From positions 1 to 59,686 of the forward strand of contig AJWJ01000088.1 of the NCBI GenBank assembly GCA_000277445.1: 59,686 bases of DNA, in the 5' to 3' direction. Made by a program: the position numbers and the translations under genes. The notes beneath the pieces were generated by a model. It searched no databases. It saw only the letters and a program-made list of their open reading frames with translations, and was not told the DNA's origin. This document shows positions 11,658-22,603 of the stretch, piece after piece. Each line of letters begins with the position of its first letter. Position 1 is the first letter of the stretch. The DNA is from Polysphondylium violaceum. Taxonomy: Eukaryota; Evosea; Eumycetozoa; Dictyosteliales; Dictyosteliaceae.

Positions 11658-12102
11658 AATTGATCTAATTCCATAAACAAAATCTTTTACATTAATTTTA
11701 TTATTATTAATGTGTACTGTATTTAAATACAGGTGAATGCATATATTAATATAAAGTATGAAATAATTCGTTGTTTGGATATGACATTGCTATGCAATCA
11801 ATAAATTTACTCATACTTAAAAAATTTTTCTATAATTACTTTTTTATGTATTTATGTTCAGATTGGATCGATTAGTAAAGCATACTGATCGAATCTAAAT
11901 CTTGGGAAAAATCAAAAGAGTATAAAAATAAAATACACACCATAGAAACATAGATCGCGATATAGATCATCTCACCCACATTTCACCCATCCAAAACATT
12001 TTCAGTAGGGTGTAATCCAAAATTAAGAACTTATTTCAGTCTTGTTCACAAATTTGAATAATACCCTCATATTGCGATATCAATCATACCCACTAACACA
12101 TA
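11658..12102. other. Gene-free stretch between TLDc genes
   Basis: 3' flank of gene B and 5' flank of the next gene. It is AT-rich with no recognisable gene remnant; the last 150 bases before 12103 are promoter-like. Confidence 0.4.
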
Positions 12103-12774
12103 ATGCAAGATAAATTAAATAGTAATAATTATAATAGTATCATTAAAAATCTAGAACAAGATAATGAAAGATTGCAACAAGAGAACAGAGAACTAAAGCT
12201 ACAACTTGAAAAATACAGTACAAAAAAACCAAATAATAGTAATAATGATAAAAATAAAATGAATTTAAATAATAGTAATAATAGTATCATTAAAAATCTA
12301 GAACAAGATAATGAAAGATTACAAAAAGAGAATTGGAATTATATAAAAGCAGGCTGTTCAAATAGAGATCACATCAAGTTGATATTAGAATTGGATAGTA
12401 GTAAATATAAACTCAATGATTCTATTTTAAAAGATATTCAATCTTATAAGGTTCTGAGTAAACTAAAAAACAATGAGACTTTTCTCGAGGATGTCTATTC
12501 GCAGCTTGAAAAAGATAGAGAGATACGAGATCAATATCAGATATTATTAGACAAATATAAAATATTACAAAAAAAATATGAAACATTACATGAAGACTAA
12601 CCAATGGACGATATCAATGGGAAACTGATCGAATATATGCCAGTCAAACAATTACAGATTTGAATCAAATAATTGAATCTTTACACAAAAAGCTCAAATT
12701 CACCTCAGAACCTGGTCCTCTTCTTTATAGTTTATTTTTTAAAACTTTTGTTCTTTTCCTGATAAATAAATATA
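12103..12774 (+). pseudogene. Coiled-coil gene of the TLDc family, TLDc end lost
   Basis: The first frame (12103-12600, 165 aa) holds a duplicated signature. NLEQDNERLQ(Q/K)EN occurs twice, about 47 residues apart, and the second copy continues as ENWNYIKAGCSNRDHI into a coiled coil. The stop at 12598-12600 is followed in another frame by more heptad-like sequence (DRIYASQTITDLNQIIESL, to about 12700). This suggests the coil was once longer and has a frameshift near 12600. No TLDc exon follows before the next gene. It is either a broken gene or a now stand-alone coiled-coil protein of 165 aa. Confidence 0.6.
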
Positions 12775-13133
12775 ATAATTAAATGAAAAGTAGACCAAGT
12801 ATTTGCTTGTATTTTAATCTTTAGGGTTATTGGAATACAAATAAAAAATTAAATTGGTTGAATTCAGGATGTAGTAATTTTATTTGAAATGGGAGAAAAC
12901 GGTTAAAAATAGTCAAGAAATACGAATTTTCGAAAAAACACAAACCTTAAATTGGGTCCTCTCTATATCTTTGGAAAATTTGCAGTATTGAAATATTGGA
13001 AACTGTGTGTTCACCCCTCCAAAAATGATTTTCATCATCTCAACGTTCGTGGTGTGGGGTATTAAAATTGAAATTTATATGATAACACAAATAAATATAT
13101 TCATAATTAAATAATCATCATAATAAACGCATC
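12775..13133. other. Gene-free stretch
   Basis: AT-rich spacer and promoter of the next coiled-coil gene. I see no TLDc scrap here. Confidence 0.4.
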
Positions 13134-13829
13134 ATGCAAGAAAAACGAATAAATAATAACCATGATAATCATAATAATATCATTAAATTTTTATGGGAGG
13201 ACAACGAAAGGTTACAACGAGAGAACAGAGACTTGAAACAACTCCAAACAAAATTTGGTACAAAACCAAATAAAACAAATTATACTAATATTAAAAATAT
13301 TTTAGAAGATAACTCAAATTTGCAAAAAGAGAATTGGACATTTAAAAGAGTAGGTTGTGCAAAAGAAAATCATATCTCTTTATCTACACAGCTAGATGAA
13401 AAGATAAATAATATAAAAAAATTAAATGATACTATTAATTCCTTGAAGAAAGAAAACTCAAATTTGAAATGTGAAAATATAAACCTCAAGAGAGAATCAC
13501 AACTTTTATTTGATCAATTAAAGAATCAAGTGCATGTAAATGAAAAGAACTTTCAAAAAAAAACAAGTATAGTTCAAGATATAATTAAACAACATGAGAA
13601 TATCGTTTTACATTCAAATAATAAAAAGAATACCCCTCCTCGTCAAACTATAGAGAACAATACAACATCAAAGAGTACAGATAGGAGGACAAATCCTTTT
13701 ATATCATCTTGTAATAACAATACAATTGACACTCATGAAGATGACAACGAAGGTCATTATTTTATTCTTTGGTCCGAAATTCCAAGAGTCATACAACATT
13801 ATAGGTTTTTAAAAACTAATTATTCTTGA
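13134..13829 (+). CDS. Coiled-coil protein with TLDc-family N-terminus, no TLDc domain, 231 aa
   Basis: The open frame starts with an Asn/His-rich leader. As in the previous gene it carries two signature copies (EDNERLQRENRDLK and EDNSNLQKENWTFKRVGCAK, then ENHI). A coiled coil follows to about residue 150, then a Pro/Thr/Ser/Asn-rich tail. It ends in an unrelated hydrophobic and aromatic stretch (HYFILWSEIPRVIQHYRFL). No TLDc exon lies downstream before 14037. The odd tail suggests the original 3' end was replaced. It may be functional as a partner that pairs with coils of the full-length proteins, or it may be a remnant. Confidence 0.6.
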   Translation: MQEKRINNNHDNHNNIIKFLWEDNERLQRENRDLKQLQTKFGTKPNKTNYTNIKNILEDNSNLQKENWTFKRVGCAKENHISLSTQLDEKINNIKKLNDTINSLKKENSNLKCENINLKRESQLLFDQLKNQVHVNEKNFQKKTSIVQDIIKQHENIVLHSNNKKNTPPRQTIENNTTSKSTDRRTNPFISSCNNNTIDTHEDDNEGHYFILWSEIPRVIQHYRFLKTNYS

Positions 13830-14036
13830 TAAAAATGACAATTAGCTATAGTTGTAAGATTGTCTCATCTCCACTATGAATCAGAGATCTGCATCCGATC
13901 ATCCTGGTGATTCAGTTCAGATAAAAAAATAAAAAATAAAAACTTAAAAAATTTTCGCAGATTAAAAAATTAAAAAATTAAATTTTGAAAAAAACTAATA
14001 TCAATTGATTTATAAAGATTTAACATCACCTGTTCA

Positions 14037-15659
14037 ATGGAGGAATCAACAACAAATAATAGAAATAATAAAAATAGAAATAGTTTATGTGTAGTCCAAG
14101 AAATGCACGTTGAACAAATTGACTTGGTGTCTGCAGACAATTTAAGATTACAAAAAGAGAATTGGGAATTCAAAAAAACAGGATGTTCAAAAGAAGAGCA
14201 TATAATGTTATCTGCACAATTACAACAAGAAAAAGAAGATAAAAAAGAAATTCAAAAAGACCATACAAATAAAATAAAAGAACTCTTTGGTACTATTGAT
14301 AACTTGAATCAAGTAATCAAGACATTGAAATCTGAAAATGAAGTGTTAAACAATGAAAGACTAGTTTTAGAACAAGTGGAAAAGAATATCATAGGTCGTT
14401 TAGTAGATAAGATGGATCAGTATTTTGTTCCACAAAAAAGAGATCTTATCTTGGTAAATGATGACAAAAAGAGAGAAAATGAGATCCTACAATTAAAAAA
14501 TCAAGTTCGGGAATTGGAACAAGAAAAAGAAAAGAAAAATTCAATTATAAAGCAAAATGAAGAGAAAGAAAAAGAGAAAGAAAAACTATTAAGTGAACAA
14601 AGAGAAAGAATTGAGCAATTAAATCATCAAATTCAACACTATTATACGTTGGAAAAGAATCACGATTTCAAACAACAAGACGACATATTAAAGAAAAAGG
14701 ATGAAGAAATTGATAGATTAAAAATAGACGTTGAATTATTAAAGCAAGAAAATGTAAAAATGAAACAGATGTTACCAGAAGAAAAATCTAAAAACAATTC
14801 ATTTCTAAAGATTGATGGTCATAATAATAAAGCCACTACTCCTCCCTCTACACCTTCTACAGTTAAAAAAGAAAATTTAACTACTATTTCTCCAATCAGT
14901 TCTAATTTTATTAGACCTAGTAGTAACAACAGTAATACTCTAGACAATAATGGGGTTAGTTGCACCCCTGTTTCTACAAATCCTATTGTCCCATCACCAG
15001 TATCAAGTGGAATAGGCAATAAATGTGCAGTGGAAATAGCAAGTATTTCTACAATAATATCTAAAGAATCATTTCAAACTATAAATAATTGGATTGATGA
15101 TAGCAAATCATTTAAATTTGAATTGTTATATCGCGTAAATATAAAAATATAATATTAAATTTGATACACCATCAAGTAAACTAACATTTATACAATACAA
15201 TTCATTAATAACTCGTTATTTAATTTATCAAAGGCATCAAAGAATGATTTTTCAGTTGATAAGTTTCATTTAGCATGTGATGATAAAGGCCCAACAATAA
15301 CCGTGATCAAAACAACAGATGGTTGTGTGTTTGGTGGATATAATGGTGAATCATGGAATAGTAAGGACCGTTTTTATGGTGATATTAGAAAACTTTTTGT
15401 TTTCATATTGAAAAATACGCACAATATTCCTCCCACAAGATATTTACCAAAGGAACACAAGGAAAATAAATATGTTTATGGACATCGAAACAATGGTCCT
15501 ACCTTTGGCTATTATGACATATGTATTACAAGAAACATCAAGGATGCCTCTCAAAAGTTCCCTCAATCCTTTCTTGCACCACCATCTATTACTACAAAAA
15601 CATTATCACCAACTAAAGAATTGAGGATCCAAGACTATGAAGTTTTTAGTCTTAAATAA
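14037..15659 (+). CDS. Coiled-coil + TLDc protein E, two exons, about 507 aa
   Basis: Exons 14037-15134 and 15234-15659; the phase-0 join is LLYR/ASKNDF. It is the longest member: signature (NLRLQKENWEFKKTGCSK, then EEHI), about 240 residues of Glu/Lys-rich coiled coil, a Pro/Ser/Thr-rich linker (about residues 265-330, including TTPPSTPSTVKK), then FQTINNWIDDSK and LLYR. Exon 2 gives KFHLACDDKGPTITVIKTT, VFGGYNGESW, GPTFGYYDI, TLSPTKE and IQDYEVF. The usual CFIFTL strand is changed to LFVFIL. The linker makes it the only member with a clear flexible spacer between coil and TLDc. No second TLDc intron. Confidence 0.87.
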
Positions 15660-16332
15660 ACCTATTAAATAAAAGTATAAATTCAAAACTCAGACAGGAT
15701 AATGAATCAAAAACAATCATTAGAGAACAACAGCTTTTTAAACATTGAGATCTTAAGAAAAGACATCTTTCTATTCTGTTTAATAAAAGTAAATCTTGTT
15801 TTCTTGGTCCCTATCTTTAAAAGTCTTACTTACTCTCAATGTTGTTGATTGAGTTTTTGTTTTAGTGATTAAAATGCCTTTATCAAAGACTCGAGAGTGT
15901 TCAATAATAAATCCTTTGATTATTTTTCTAACTTCTCTACAAAGTTTTCAATATTACTTGTCCAATTGAGTAAACTGAGATGCGACTTTATTTAAAAATC
16001 AACGATATTGTATCATCTCTCTTATTTATTTTTACTTGCAATCATTTTTAATACTGTTGCTTTTCTTATAATGCTTTATAAAGTTTAATTCCGTGTGATA
16101 GTATTATTATCCCCATATACAAAACAACACTATGGTGGGGAGGTATGGAATAGGATAAAAATAGGTACGCCCACCTACCACTAAGTCAATTTTAATTTTT
16201 TAGGTTTTGAAAATAATTCACCCACACCATCACACCTTTATTTATAGTTGTTGTTGCGTATGCGTATTAAAATTAATAATACTATCACTAAAAAATTAAA
16301 ATTTATAAATTATAATAAGAACAACAGTAGAA
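15660..16332. other. Gene-free stretch between TLDc genes
   Basis: No coding remnant recognised. It contains short G-rich patches near 16135-16180 (TGGTGGGGAGGTATGG) that resemble the G-rich patches in the promoter-like block upstream of the 20696 and 22604 genes. Confidence 0.35.
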
Positions 16333-17526
16333 ATGATTGCTAATCAAAAATTAGAGGATTTTGAAAGAGACAATAGTAGATTACAATTAGAGAATTGGGA
16401 GTACAAAAGAGTTGGTTGTGCTAACACAGATCACATCTCATTGTTTACTCAATTGGAAACAAGTAATAACGAAAATGATTTATTAAAACAAGAGAGAAAC
16501 ACTCTAAATCATAATGTAAACTTGATAAATGAAAATGTAGAGAAGTTATTACTAGAAAACAAATCAAATAACAATAAAATAGATTTATTCTTAAATAAAA
16601 TAGAGTCCTTGGTGAAAGTAAATGATTCTCTTAACCAAAAAATAGAGAATCTTTATGAAGAAAATAAGAAAAGCATAGACAACTATAACAATGAAATAGG
16701 TCTGTTATCTGACAAGATAAAGTCTTTGGAAAGAGTAAACCAATCAATACACCAGCAACAATGCACTCTAAAAGAACAACAGCACAAAAGTATGGAAAAG
16801 ATAGAGTCTTTGACAAAGGCAAATGAATCACTTCACCAACAACTAAAAAATCAAATTTATAGTTTGGAATCAAAACTCTCTGAACAAAATTTGGAAATTG
16901 ATGATAAAGAATCAAAGACTTGTAAAGATATCGAAACATGTGAACAAGATTTATTGTTTTTAAAAAGACATTCATTTTTTAAAATTATCAAATTTTGGAT
17001 TAATGACAAAACAATAGATTTTGAATTACTTTACAAGGTAAATATATCAATACAGGATTTTATATTTAATAGTTTTCATTTCTAATTTTTATTTAATTTC
17101 AAAAAGGCATCAAATGCTGATTTTTCAACATCATCATTTCATTCAACATGTGATGGTAAAGGCCCAACAATTACATTGATTGAAACAACTGATGGTGATG
17201 TGTTTGGTGGTTATAATAGTCAATCATGGAGTAGTGATTGTAAATGGTATGGTGATGATAAATGTTTTATCTTTACATTGGTCAATAAACATGGAATCAA
17301 ACCAACTAAATATTCTCCAGGGATCCAAAATACACATTATGTTGGATCTGGGAGAAATTATGGTCCTATCTTTGGTAGCGGCTATGATATAGGAGTTGGT
17401 CTTGAAGGAGGTTCACGTCAAAGATTCCCATGGACATATTGCGACACAACAGGGAAGGGCGAATCAACACTTACTCCAACAAAATACTTTGCCATCAAAA
17501 CTGTTGAAATCTATAAATGTATTTAA
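16333..17526 (+). CDS. Coiled-coil + TLDc protein F, two exons, about 374 aa
   Basis: Exons 16333-17037 and 17107-17526; join LLYK/ASNADF in phase 0. Exon 1: DNSRLQLENWEYKRVGCAN, then TDHI. A coil follows with a repeated 40-residue unit (KIESLVKVNDSL, KIKSLERVNQSI, KIESLTKANESL), ending FKIIKFWINDK. Exon 2 holds the TLDc strands SSFHSTCDGKGPTITLIETT, VFGGYNSQSW, CFIFTLVNKHGIKPTKY, GPIFG, TLTPTKYF and VEIYKC. The closing motif is changed (KTVEIY instead of QDYEVY). The 3' end of the domain is intact and there is no second TLDc intron. Confidence 0.87.
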
Positions 17527-17904
17527 ATTTTATTAAATATCAGGTGTTATAATTTATTTTACTAGTTACCAATAAAAATGTTGTTTATCACTTTATTACC
17601 CTCTATTGTTAATATTTCTATAGAGCTATAATTTTTTCCTCATCAATTAGATAGAAATTAATAAATAAATAAAAACATCTATTTACAAACACAAAGATTT
17701 TGTATTCTTTTATATGGATTTGATTATCAATGATCATACCTATTTTTATATATTTTATTTATTTATTAATTCATCTTAAGTTGATATTTTTATATTTTAT
17801 ATGCAATGAATCACAAACTCTGTTTAATTTATCGATAAACATATTGAATCCTTTAATATTATCTCACATAGATGTAGGTGGTCATCTATCTTTTCTATAA
17901 AATG
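17527..17904. other. Gene-free AT-rich spacer
   Basis: 3' flank of gene F and A/T-rich DNA. No gene recognised up to the TLDc scrap that starts near 17905. Confidence 0.4.
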
Positions 17905-18183
17905 ATATTCATTTTTTAAAATTATCAATGATTGGATTGATGATAGTAAAACAATGGATTTTGAATTACTACACAAGATAAACAACAATATATGATATGT
18001 AGATATGTTAATTATTTCGATATTAACTTTTTATTTAATTTATCAAAGGCATCAGATATTGACTTTTCAACATCATCATTTCATTCAGCATGTGATGGTA
18101 TGGTGATGATAAATGTTTTATATTGGAAGAAATATCATGTGCAACAAAGGTGTGAGAAATGTGTTTATTTACTTTTGTGTACA
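17905..18183 (+). pseudogene. TLDc gene scrap with exon-intron join preserved
   Basis: 17905-17980 encodes the end of a coil exon (FKIINDWIDDSKTMDFELL). An intron-like stretch follows, then at 18048 the start of exon 2 (ASDIDFSTSSFHSACDG). The text then jumps straight to the block that encodes YGDDKCFIL in intact genes. Compared with gene F, 91 bases are missing between two copies of ATGGTA, which looks like a microhomology deletion and shifts the frame. The rest of the domain is lost where the minus-strand FNIP gene begins. It is most similar to gene F, so probably a partial tandem copy of it. Confidence 0.75.
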
Positions 18184-19853
18184 TAAAAGGTGTGATTTTT
18201 GAAAACGGTCATCTTTTTGGAAATGAGTTTGTCATAGGTCGACTTTTGGGGAAGGGAGAGGAGTTTTACAGAGGGTGGGCAGTATTTCACTGAGACTTCG
18301 TCTTGGAGAGAGAGGTGGGTGAGTGAGGGGGGTAATTGGACGTCCGGGAGGTCTTGGTACATGTTGGTGGTCAGCGTTTGGCAGCCATCGGGCACCATGC
18401 CGTCAATGTGTATAAACACCAGCCGGAGGGACTTTACGTGCGGGGGAATCGTGTTAGCTTTGAGGAATTGGTTGGCGTCGATGAGTGAGCTGCGTGTATA
18501 GAAGTTCAGGTACAAGTCTAGATCGGTGATGGATGGGGGCAAATAAATGTTTTGGCCAAGGGGTGCAGGCAGGTAGATGGTGGGGAGGTTTTGAAAAACA
18601 GCTTGAAACACAGTGACGCTGGCGGGCAACACGTCTTTGGGCACGATGAGATCATAGGGAGAGATTTCAACATGAGTGAGAGAGTTGGGCAAGACTTTGG
18701 GTGAGACTTTGGATAGGTCTCTAATGGTAAGTTTTTGTACGCCGCGTGGAATGACCCCTACACTCGTGATGGGCTGGTCGTATGAACCAAGCTTTAATTC
18801 AATCAAAGATGCAGGCAAAAGACCTGGTGTCAGGGGTTGATTAAACATGCCAAGATTTAAAACCTTCAGACTATTGGGAAAGAAACCATGGCCAAATGGA
18901 GAGTCTAGTGTTCTCCATTTCAACGATGTGAGATTCTCACTAAAAGCACATCTATCCTTGTTGTTGTCGATAATCTGTTGATTTTCTTGATCGCTTCCAG
19001 AAGACAAGTATATACTGTTGATTGACTGAGGAACATAGGGAATTAGAGTTGGAGCCTGTATATTGACTTTTCTTACACAAGGATTTAAGGCAAGTTGGTC
19101 ACACTGTTCTTTGTCATATAATCTAAACGACATATCTTTAAATACCTTGCCTTTGGGGATTTTATAGGATGAGAACTTTCGCATATTTTCTTCCAAAACT
19201 AGATCCTCTAGTGTCTCTGGAATATTGACTATGTGTCCCTCTGGAACTCTAACCCAGCTGAGATCCAATCTCACCAAAGACAGTGGTAATCTCTCTGGTA
19301 ACTTTAATGTATAGTTCCTAACAGTGAGATCAGATATAGAGTCTGGCAAAACACCCACACTTGGACCATCAAACTCACACTCTAATCTTTGTAATTCCAA
19401 CTTTTTTAGCCCCAGAGGAAAGGTACCCCTATAAAAAGTCCATTCACCTCTGTAACGAAGAGTCAGATCAGTCACACTTGGAGGGAGAATCTTCAACTCA
19501 AAGGGTCCCCCGTCAAACACAACCTGAAATTGTAAAAGTGTGTCAATACCACCAAACAAATCTTGATAGCGCAACAAATCCTTGCTATCTGAACACAATA
19601 TATTGATACTATTAACTAATTCTCTGTGAGGATGATTCAAATACTCTTCTAAAGATGCCATATCGTTTGTTTCTGTGACATATTGAATAATGATATTGTA
19701 GCATTTGGTGTCCAACAAAGAGAGAAAAGAAAAGTTTTCATCCAAATAACTTGCACTTAATCTAATGATAGAATTTTTTACTCGTTGGTTGGTAATTATC
19801 TTTCTAACATATCTATCCCTCCAGACTGCAAAGAATAATGTTTGACTAACCAT
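18165..19853 (-). CDS. FNIP-repeat protein, 562 aa
   Basis: Single minus-strand frame, ATG at 19853. The N-terminal 90 residues are a leader typical of dictyostelid FNIP proteins (FFAVWRDRYVRKII, then SLLDTKCYNIII and LEEYLNHPHRELV). The rest is LRR-like repeats of about 22 residues with LPxSLxxLxLG and FNQPLTPG/YDQPITSVG cores, matching FNIP repeats (PF05725). Positions include LPPSVTDLTLRY, FPNSLKVLNLGMFNQPLTPG, LPASLIELKLGSYDQPI, LPNSLTHVEI and LPPSLTHLSL. The repeats form a solenoid of unknown binding specificity. The 3' half of the gene (18240-18780) is much richer in G and C than the 5' half and the neighbours. The stop lies inside the TLDc scrap on the other strand. Confidence 0.9.
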   Translation of the reverse strand: MVSQTLFFAVWRDRYVRKIITNQRVKNSIIRLSASYLDENFSFLSLLDTKCYNIIIQYVTETNDMASLEEYLNHPHRELVNSINILCSDSKDLLRYQDLFGGIDTLLQFQVVFDGGPFELKILPPSVTDLTLRYRGEWTFYRGTFPLGLKKLELQRLECEFDGPSVGVLPDSISDLTVRNYTLKLPERLPLSLVRLDLSWVRVPEGHIVNIPETLEDLVLEENMRKFSSYKIPKGKVFKDMSFRLYDKEQCDQLALNPCVRKVNIQAPTLIPYVPQSINSIYLSSGSDQENQQIIDNNKDRCAFSENLTSLKWRTLDSPFGHGFFPNSLKVLNLGMFNQPLTPGLLPASLIELKLGSYDQPITSVGVIPRGVQKLTIRDLSKVSPKVLPNSLTHVEISPYDLIVPKDVLPASVTVFQAVFQNLPTIYLPAPLGQNIYLPPSITDLDLYLNFYTRSSLIDANQFLKANTIPPHVKSLRLVFIHIDGMVPDGCQTLTTNMYQDLPDVQLPPSLTHLSLQDEVSVKYCPPSVKLLSLPQKSTYDKLISKKMTVFKNHTFYVHKSK

Positions 19854-20094
19854 GATTTTTATAAATTAAAATTAATCTCCAAATCTCTTATTTAAATATT
19901 TAACAAGATCACCCACACACATCAATGATTGTTTCTCGATTCTGAGAGAAATTAAACAAGAAGAGAAACTTTCTCATATTTGCTGCAAAAAAAAATTCAA
20001 AAACTTTTCAAAAAAATATCAAATTAATTAAGGACTCTCATAATTTTATCTTGTCAAATGTGGCTCATAATTATTTTTATTAATTTCGACCCAT

Positions 20095-20358
20095 ATGGAA
20101 ATTTTATATTATTATGATATGAGATCTATTCCACTTTATGAATATTGGTCCAATCATAATGGTATTAAACCAACTAAATATCCACCCAATGACTCTTATC
20201 AGGAAGATGAATTTGATAAAGTCATCTTTGATGAAGAGCCTGTTATATCAATTCAAAAAGAGAGTGAGTTTTCATCCCAAAGATTATCTACAAAATTTAT
20301 AGAGTCTTCTGGTTTTGGACGATCAACATTGACACCATTTTGTACTTTTGGTATTTAA
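20095..20358 (+). pseudogene. TLDc C-terminal scrap 1
   Basis: A short open stretch encodes the second half of a TLDc domain: NHNGIKPTKYPP, VISIQKESEFSSQ, GFGRSTLTPF. It lacks the first half and the closing EVY motif and ends in CTFGI. A nearly identical end lies at 22165-22285, in the same position relative to the next TLDc gene, so it was duplicated together with that gene. Confidence 0.7.
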
Positions 20359-20398
20359 TTATATCGTATAGATAAATAAATAGATAAATAGTTCATAA

Positions 20399-20586
20399 TC
20401 CTAGGGTATGTGTGGGGCATGGTGGGGAGATTAGACTGATATTTCAAAGAATAAGCTCCATATGCTTTAAATAATCAGCTTTTGTTTTAGTAATGAACAT
20501 GCTCCCCCCCACTCACTCTTTTCTAAAGCACAGCAAAATAAAAATATCTTCCTTCAGAGAAAACAAAAACTGAATTTTTTCAGTCC
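20399..20586 (+). promoter_or_regulatory. Upstream module copy 1 (TLDc gene H)
   Basis: Block running from the G-rich GTGTGGGGCATGGTGGGGAG, through CTCCATATGCT and the C-rich TCCCCCCCACTCACTC, to ACTGAATTTTTTCAGT (6-base inverted repeat). The same order recurs at 22308-22487 and at 42648-42819 upstream of the GIMAP-like gene. It lies 110 bases before the ATG at 20696. Confidence 0.6.
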
Positions 20587-20695
20587 AAATTTGATGAGTT
20601 TTTAAAATCAAATTAGAAAGATATAAATACTATTTATATAATATATAATATACATTTATCCAAATATTTATTTCAATATTATCATACTATCCCTA

Positions 20696-21829
20696 ATGGA
20701 ACAAAAGAATCGTAATAATATCACAATCAATAATAATAATAATAATATTTTCATGTACAATGATAACAAACGGTGTTCCTTTTGTAGGGAAGACAATGAA
20801 AAATTACAAAAAGAGAATTGGCTCTATAAAAAACTAGGCTGTGCAAATGAGCAGCATAGATTATTAATATCAAAATCAGAGGAGCAAGAGAATAAAATAC
20901 AACAGGGCAAACAAATCATACACGGTTTAAATCTGAAAATCACTGAATTACAAAAAGAAAAGGATAAGGCAATCAGAGATGGTGAAATATTACAAAAAAG
21001 AATCAATGAATTAGAAACACCGAACCGAAGAACAAGTGTCCTATTAAAAAAATCAATAGAATTACAAAATAGTCCACCTGCCGCTCCTGCCCTTGCACAT
21101 GCTTGTAATTGTGGAAAACAAACAAAGGGTAATAAGAAAAAACATAGGATCCCTTTATCTGTACTATTGTTTTTAAATCCTCTTCCTTTTGCGAAGATTG
21201 TAAAAAAATATGGAATTGATTTCTGGAAATATAAACCAATGATTACCGAGTGGATTAATAGTACCAAACCTCTTCAATTTGAACTATTGTATCGTGTAAA
21301 TATCTATAGAGTGACGATTTAATGGATAAAACTAACACAACACTTTTTATCAAACTACTAGGCATCGCAAAATGAAAATAGTATACAAGGATTTCATGAA
21401 AAATGTGATAGACAAGGACCTACAATAACGTTGATCAAAACGACAGAAGGTGATGTGTTTGGTGGATACAATAGCAAATCGTGGGGATACAACTTCTATG
21501 GCGATAAGAGATGTTTTATATTCACATTGATAAACAAACATAATATTCCACCAACAAAGTATATGTACAATACAGATATAACAAACTACCCAGACGAACA
21601 ATGTGTTCATCCGTCTCTATCATCTTGTGCTCCAGTGTTTGGATTAAATCCTCGAGGTGGTAGTGCTGATATTTGTATCAAATCTACAGAGTCTTTTCAA
21701 TCATTTCCAACCAATTACATTGACACAACAAATGTTGGTAAATCGACATTAACTCGTTCAAAATTCTTTACCGTTCAAGACTATGAAGTGTATGCTGTCA
21801 TTGAACTAAATATGATTAGAATAAAATAA
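20696..21829 (+). CDS. Coiled-coil + TLDc protein H, two exons, about 355 aa
   Basis: Exons 20696-21295 and 21362-21829; join LLYR/ASQNEN. Exon 1: an Asn-rich leader, a CSFC motif, then EDNEKLQKENWLYKKLGCAN. A coil and an unusual segment follow (SPPAAPALAHACNCG), then a Lys-rich stretch, IDFWKYKPMITEWIN and FELLYR. Exon 2: FHEKCDRQGPTITLIKTT, VFGGYNSKSW, CFIFTLINKHNIPPTKY, a longer Cys-containing loop (QCVHPSLSSCAPVFG), DICIKSTESFQSFP, STLTRSKFF and QDYEVY. It forms a tandem pair with the gene at 22604. Confidence 0.88.
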
Positions 21830-21831
21830 AT

Positions 21832-22300
21832 GATGAGTTTTTAGAGCTAAAAAGGCAATTAATGTATCATTGATATTTAATACCACCAACATTCAACGTA
21901 ATAGGATCTGATATCTATGATTTTTTTAGGATTTAAACAAGAGTACGGGATCATATTTTAATTTAATGTTGTCATGTGAAATTGATATCAAACCAATGAA
22001 GAATGAACCCGATACTTATTTTATTGATAGGTATGTCGGAATAAGAACAAATACCAAAAGTTATAATATTAAATCCAGTATACTAATCATAAAACATTAT
22101 AGAGATGGTACTCATTTTAGATAATTCTCAATTATCTTAGAGATGGTAAACATTCCCTCCAGGTGCAATATTAATTCAAAAAGATAGAGAGTATTCATCC
22201 CAAAGACCAAAACTTATAGACTATACTGGTTTTGGACAATCGACATTGACACCATTTTGTACTTTTGGTATTAAAAATAATGAATTATATAGTATATATA
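21832..22300 (+). pseudogene. BTB and TLDc scraps between the tandem genes
   Basis: 21850-22035 resembles the BTB part of the BTB-TLDc genes (blocks equivalent to SYFNLMLS-EIDIKPM and PDTYFIDR followed by a GTATGT donor). After an intron-like gap, 22100-22150 resembles DGTHFR---YL-DG. Then 22165-22285 encodes the same TLDc end as 20230-20350 (SSQRPKLIDYTGFGQSTLTPF). Frames are broken throughout. It is a remnant of a BTB-TLDc gene that lies between H and I. Confidence 0.7.
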
Positions 22301-22307
22301 GATAAAT

Positions 22308-22487
22308 AGATAAATCCTAGTGTGGGGTAGGTGGGCAGATTAGATAGATACTAAAATAATAAAACTCCATATGCTGAAACAATCAGTTTTTGTAATGAAC
22401 TGTTCCCCCTCACTCACACTCTTTTCTAAACAGCAAAAATAAAAATAACTTCACTGTAATAGAAAACAAACTGAATTTTTTCAGTCC
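22308..22487 (+). promoter_or_regulatory. Upstream module copy 2 (TLDc gene I)
   Basis: Same block order as at 20399: TCCTAGTGTGGGGTAGGTGG, TCCATATGCTGAAACAATCA, TTCCCCCTCACTCACACTC and ACTGAATTTTTTCAGT. It is almost identical to the copy at 42648-42819 in front of the GIMAP-like gene. Confidence 0.65.
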
Positions 22488-22603
22488 GTGCAAATTTGAT
22501 GAGTATTTATAACTAAATTAGAAAGATATAAATAAACAACTCCTAATATAGATATAGAATTACATATACAGATTTCTCTATTTATACTACACTACTACCC
22601 CTA

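Noticed and set aside
21003-21610. Minus-strand frames over TLDc genes H and I
   Set aside because: They repeat in both twins only because the twins are nearly identical; they are antisense shadows of real exons.
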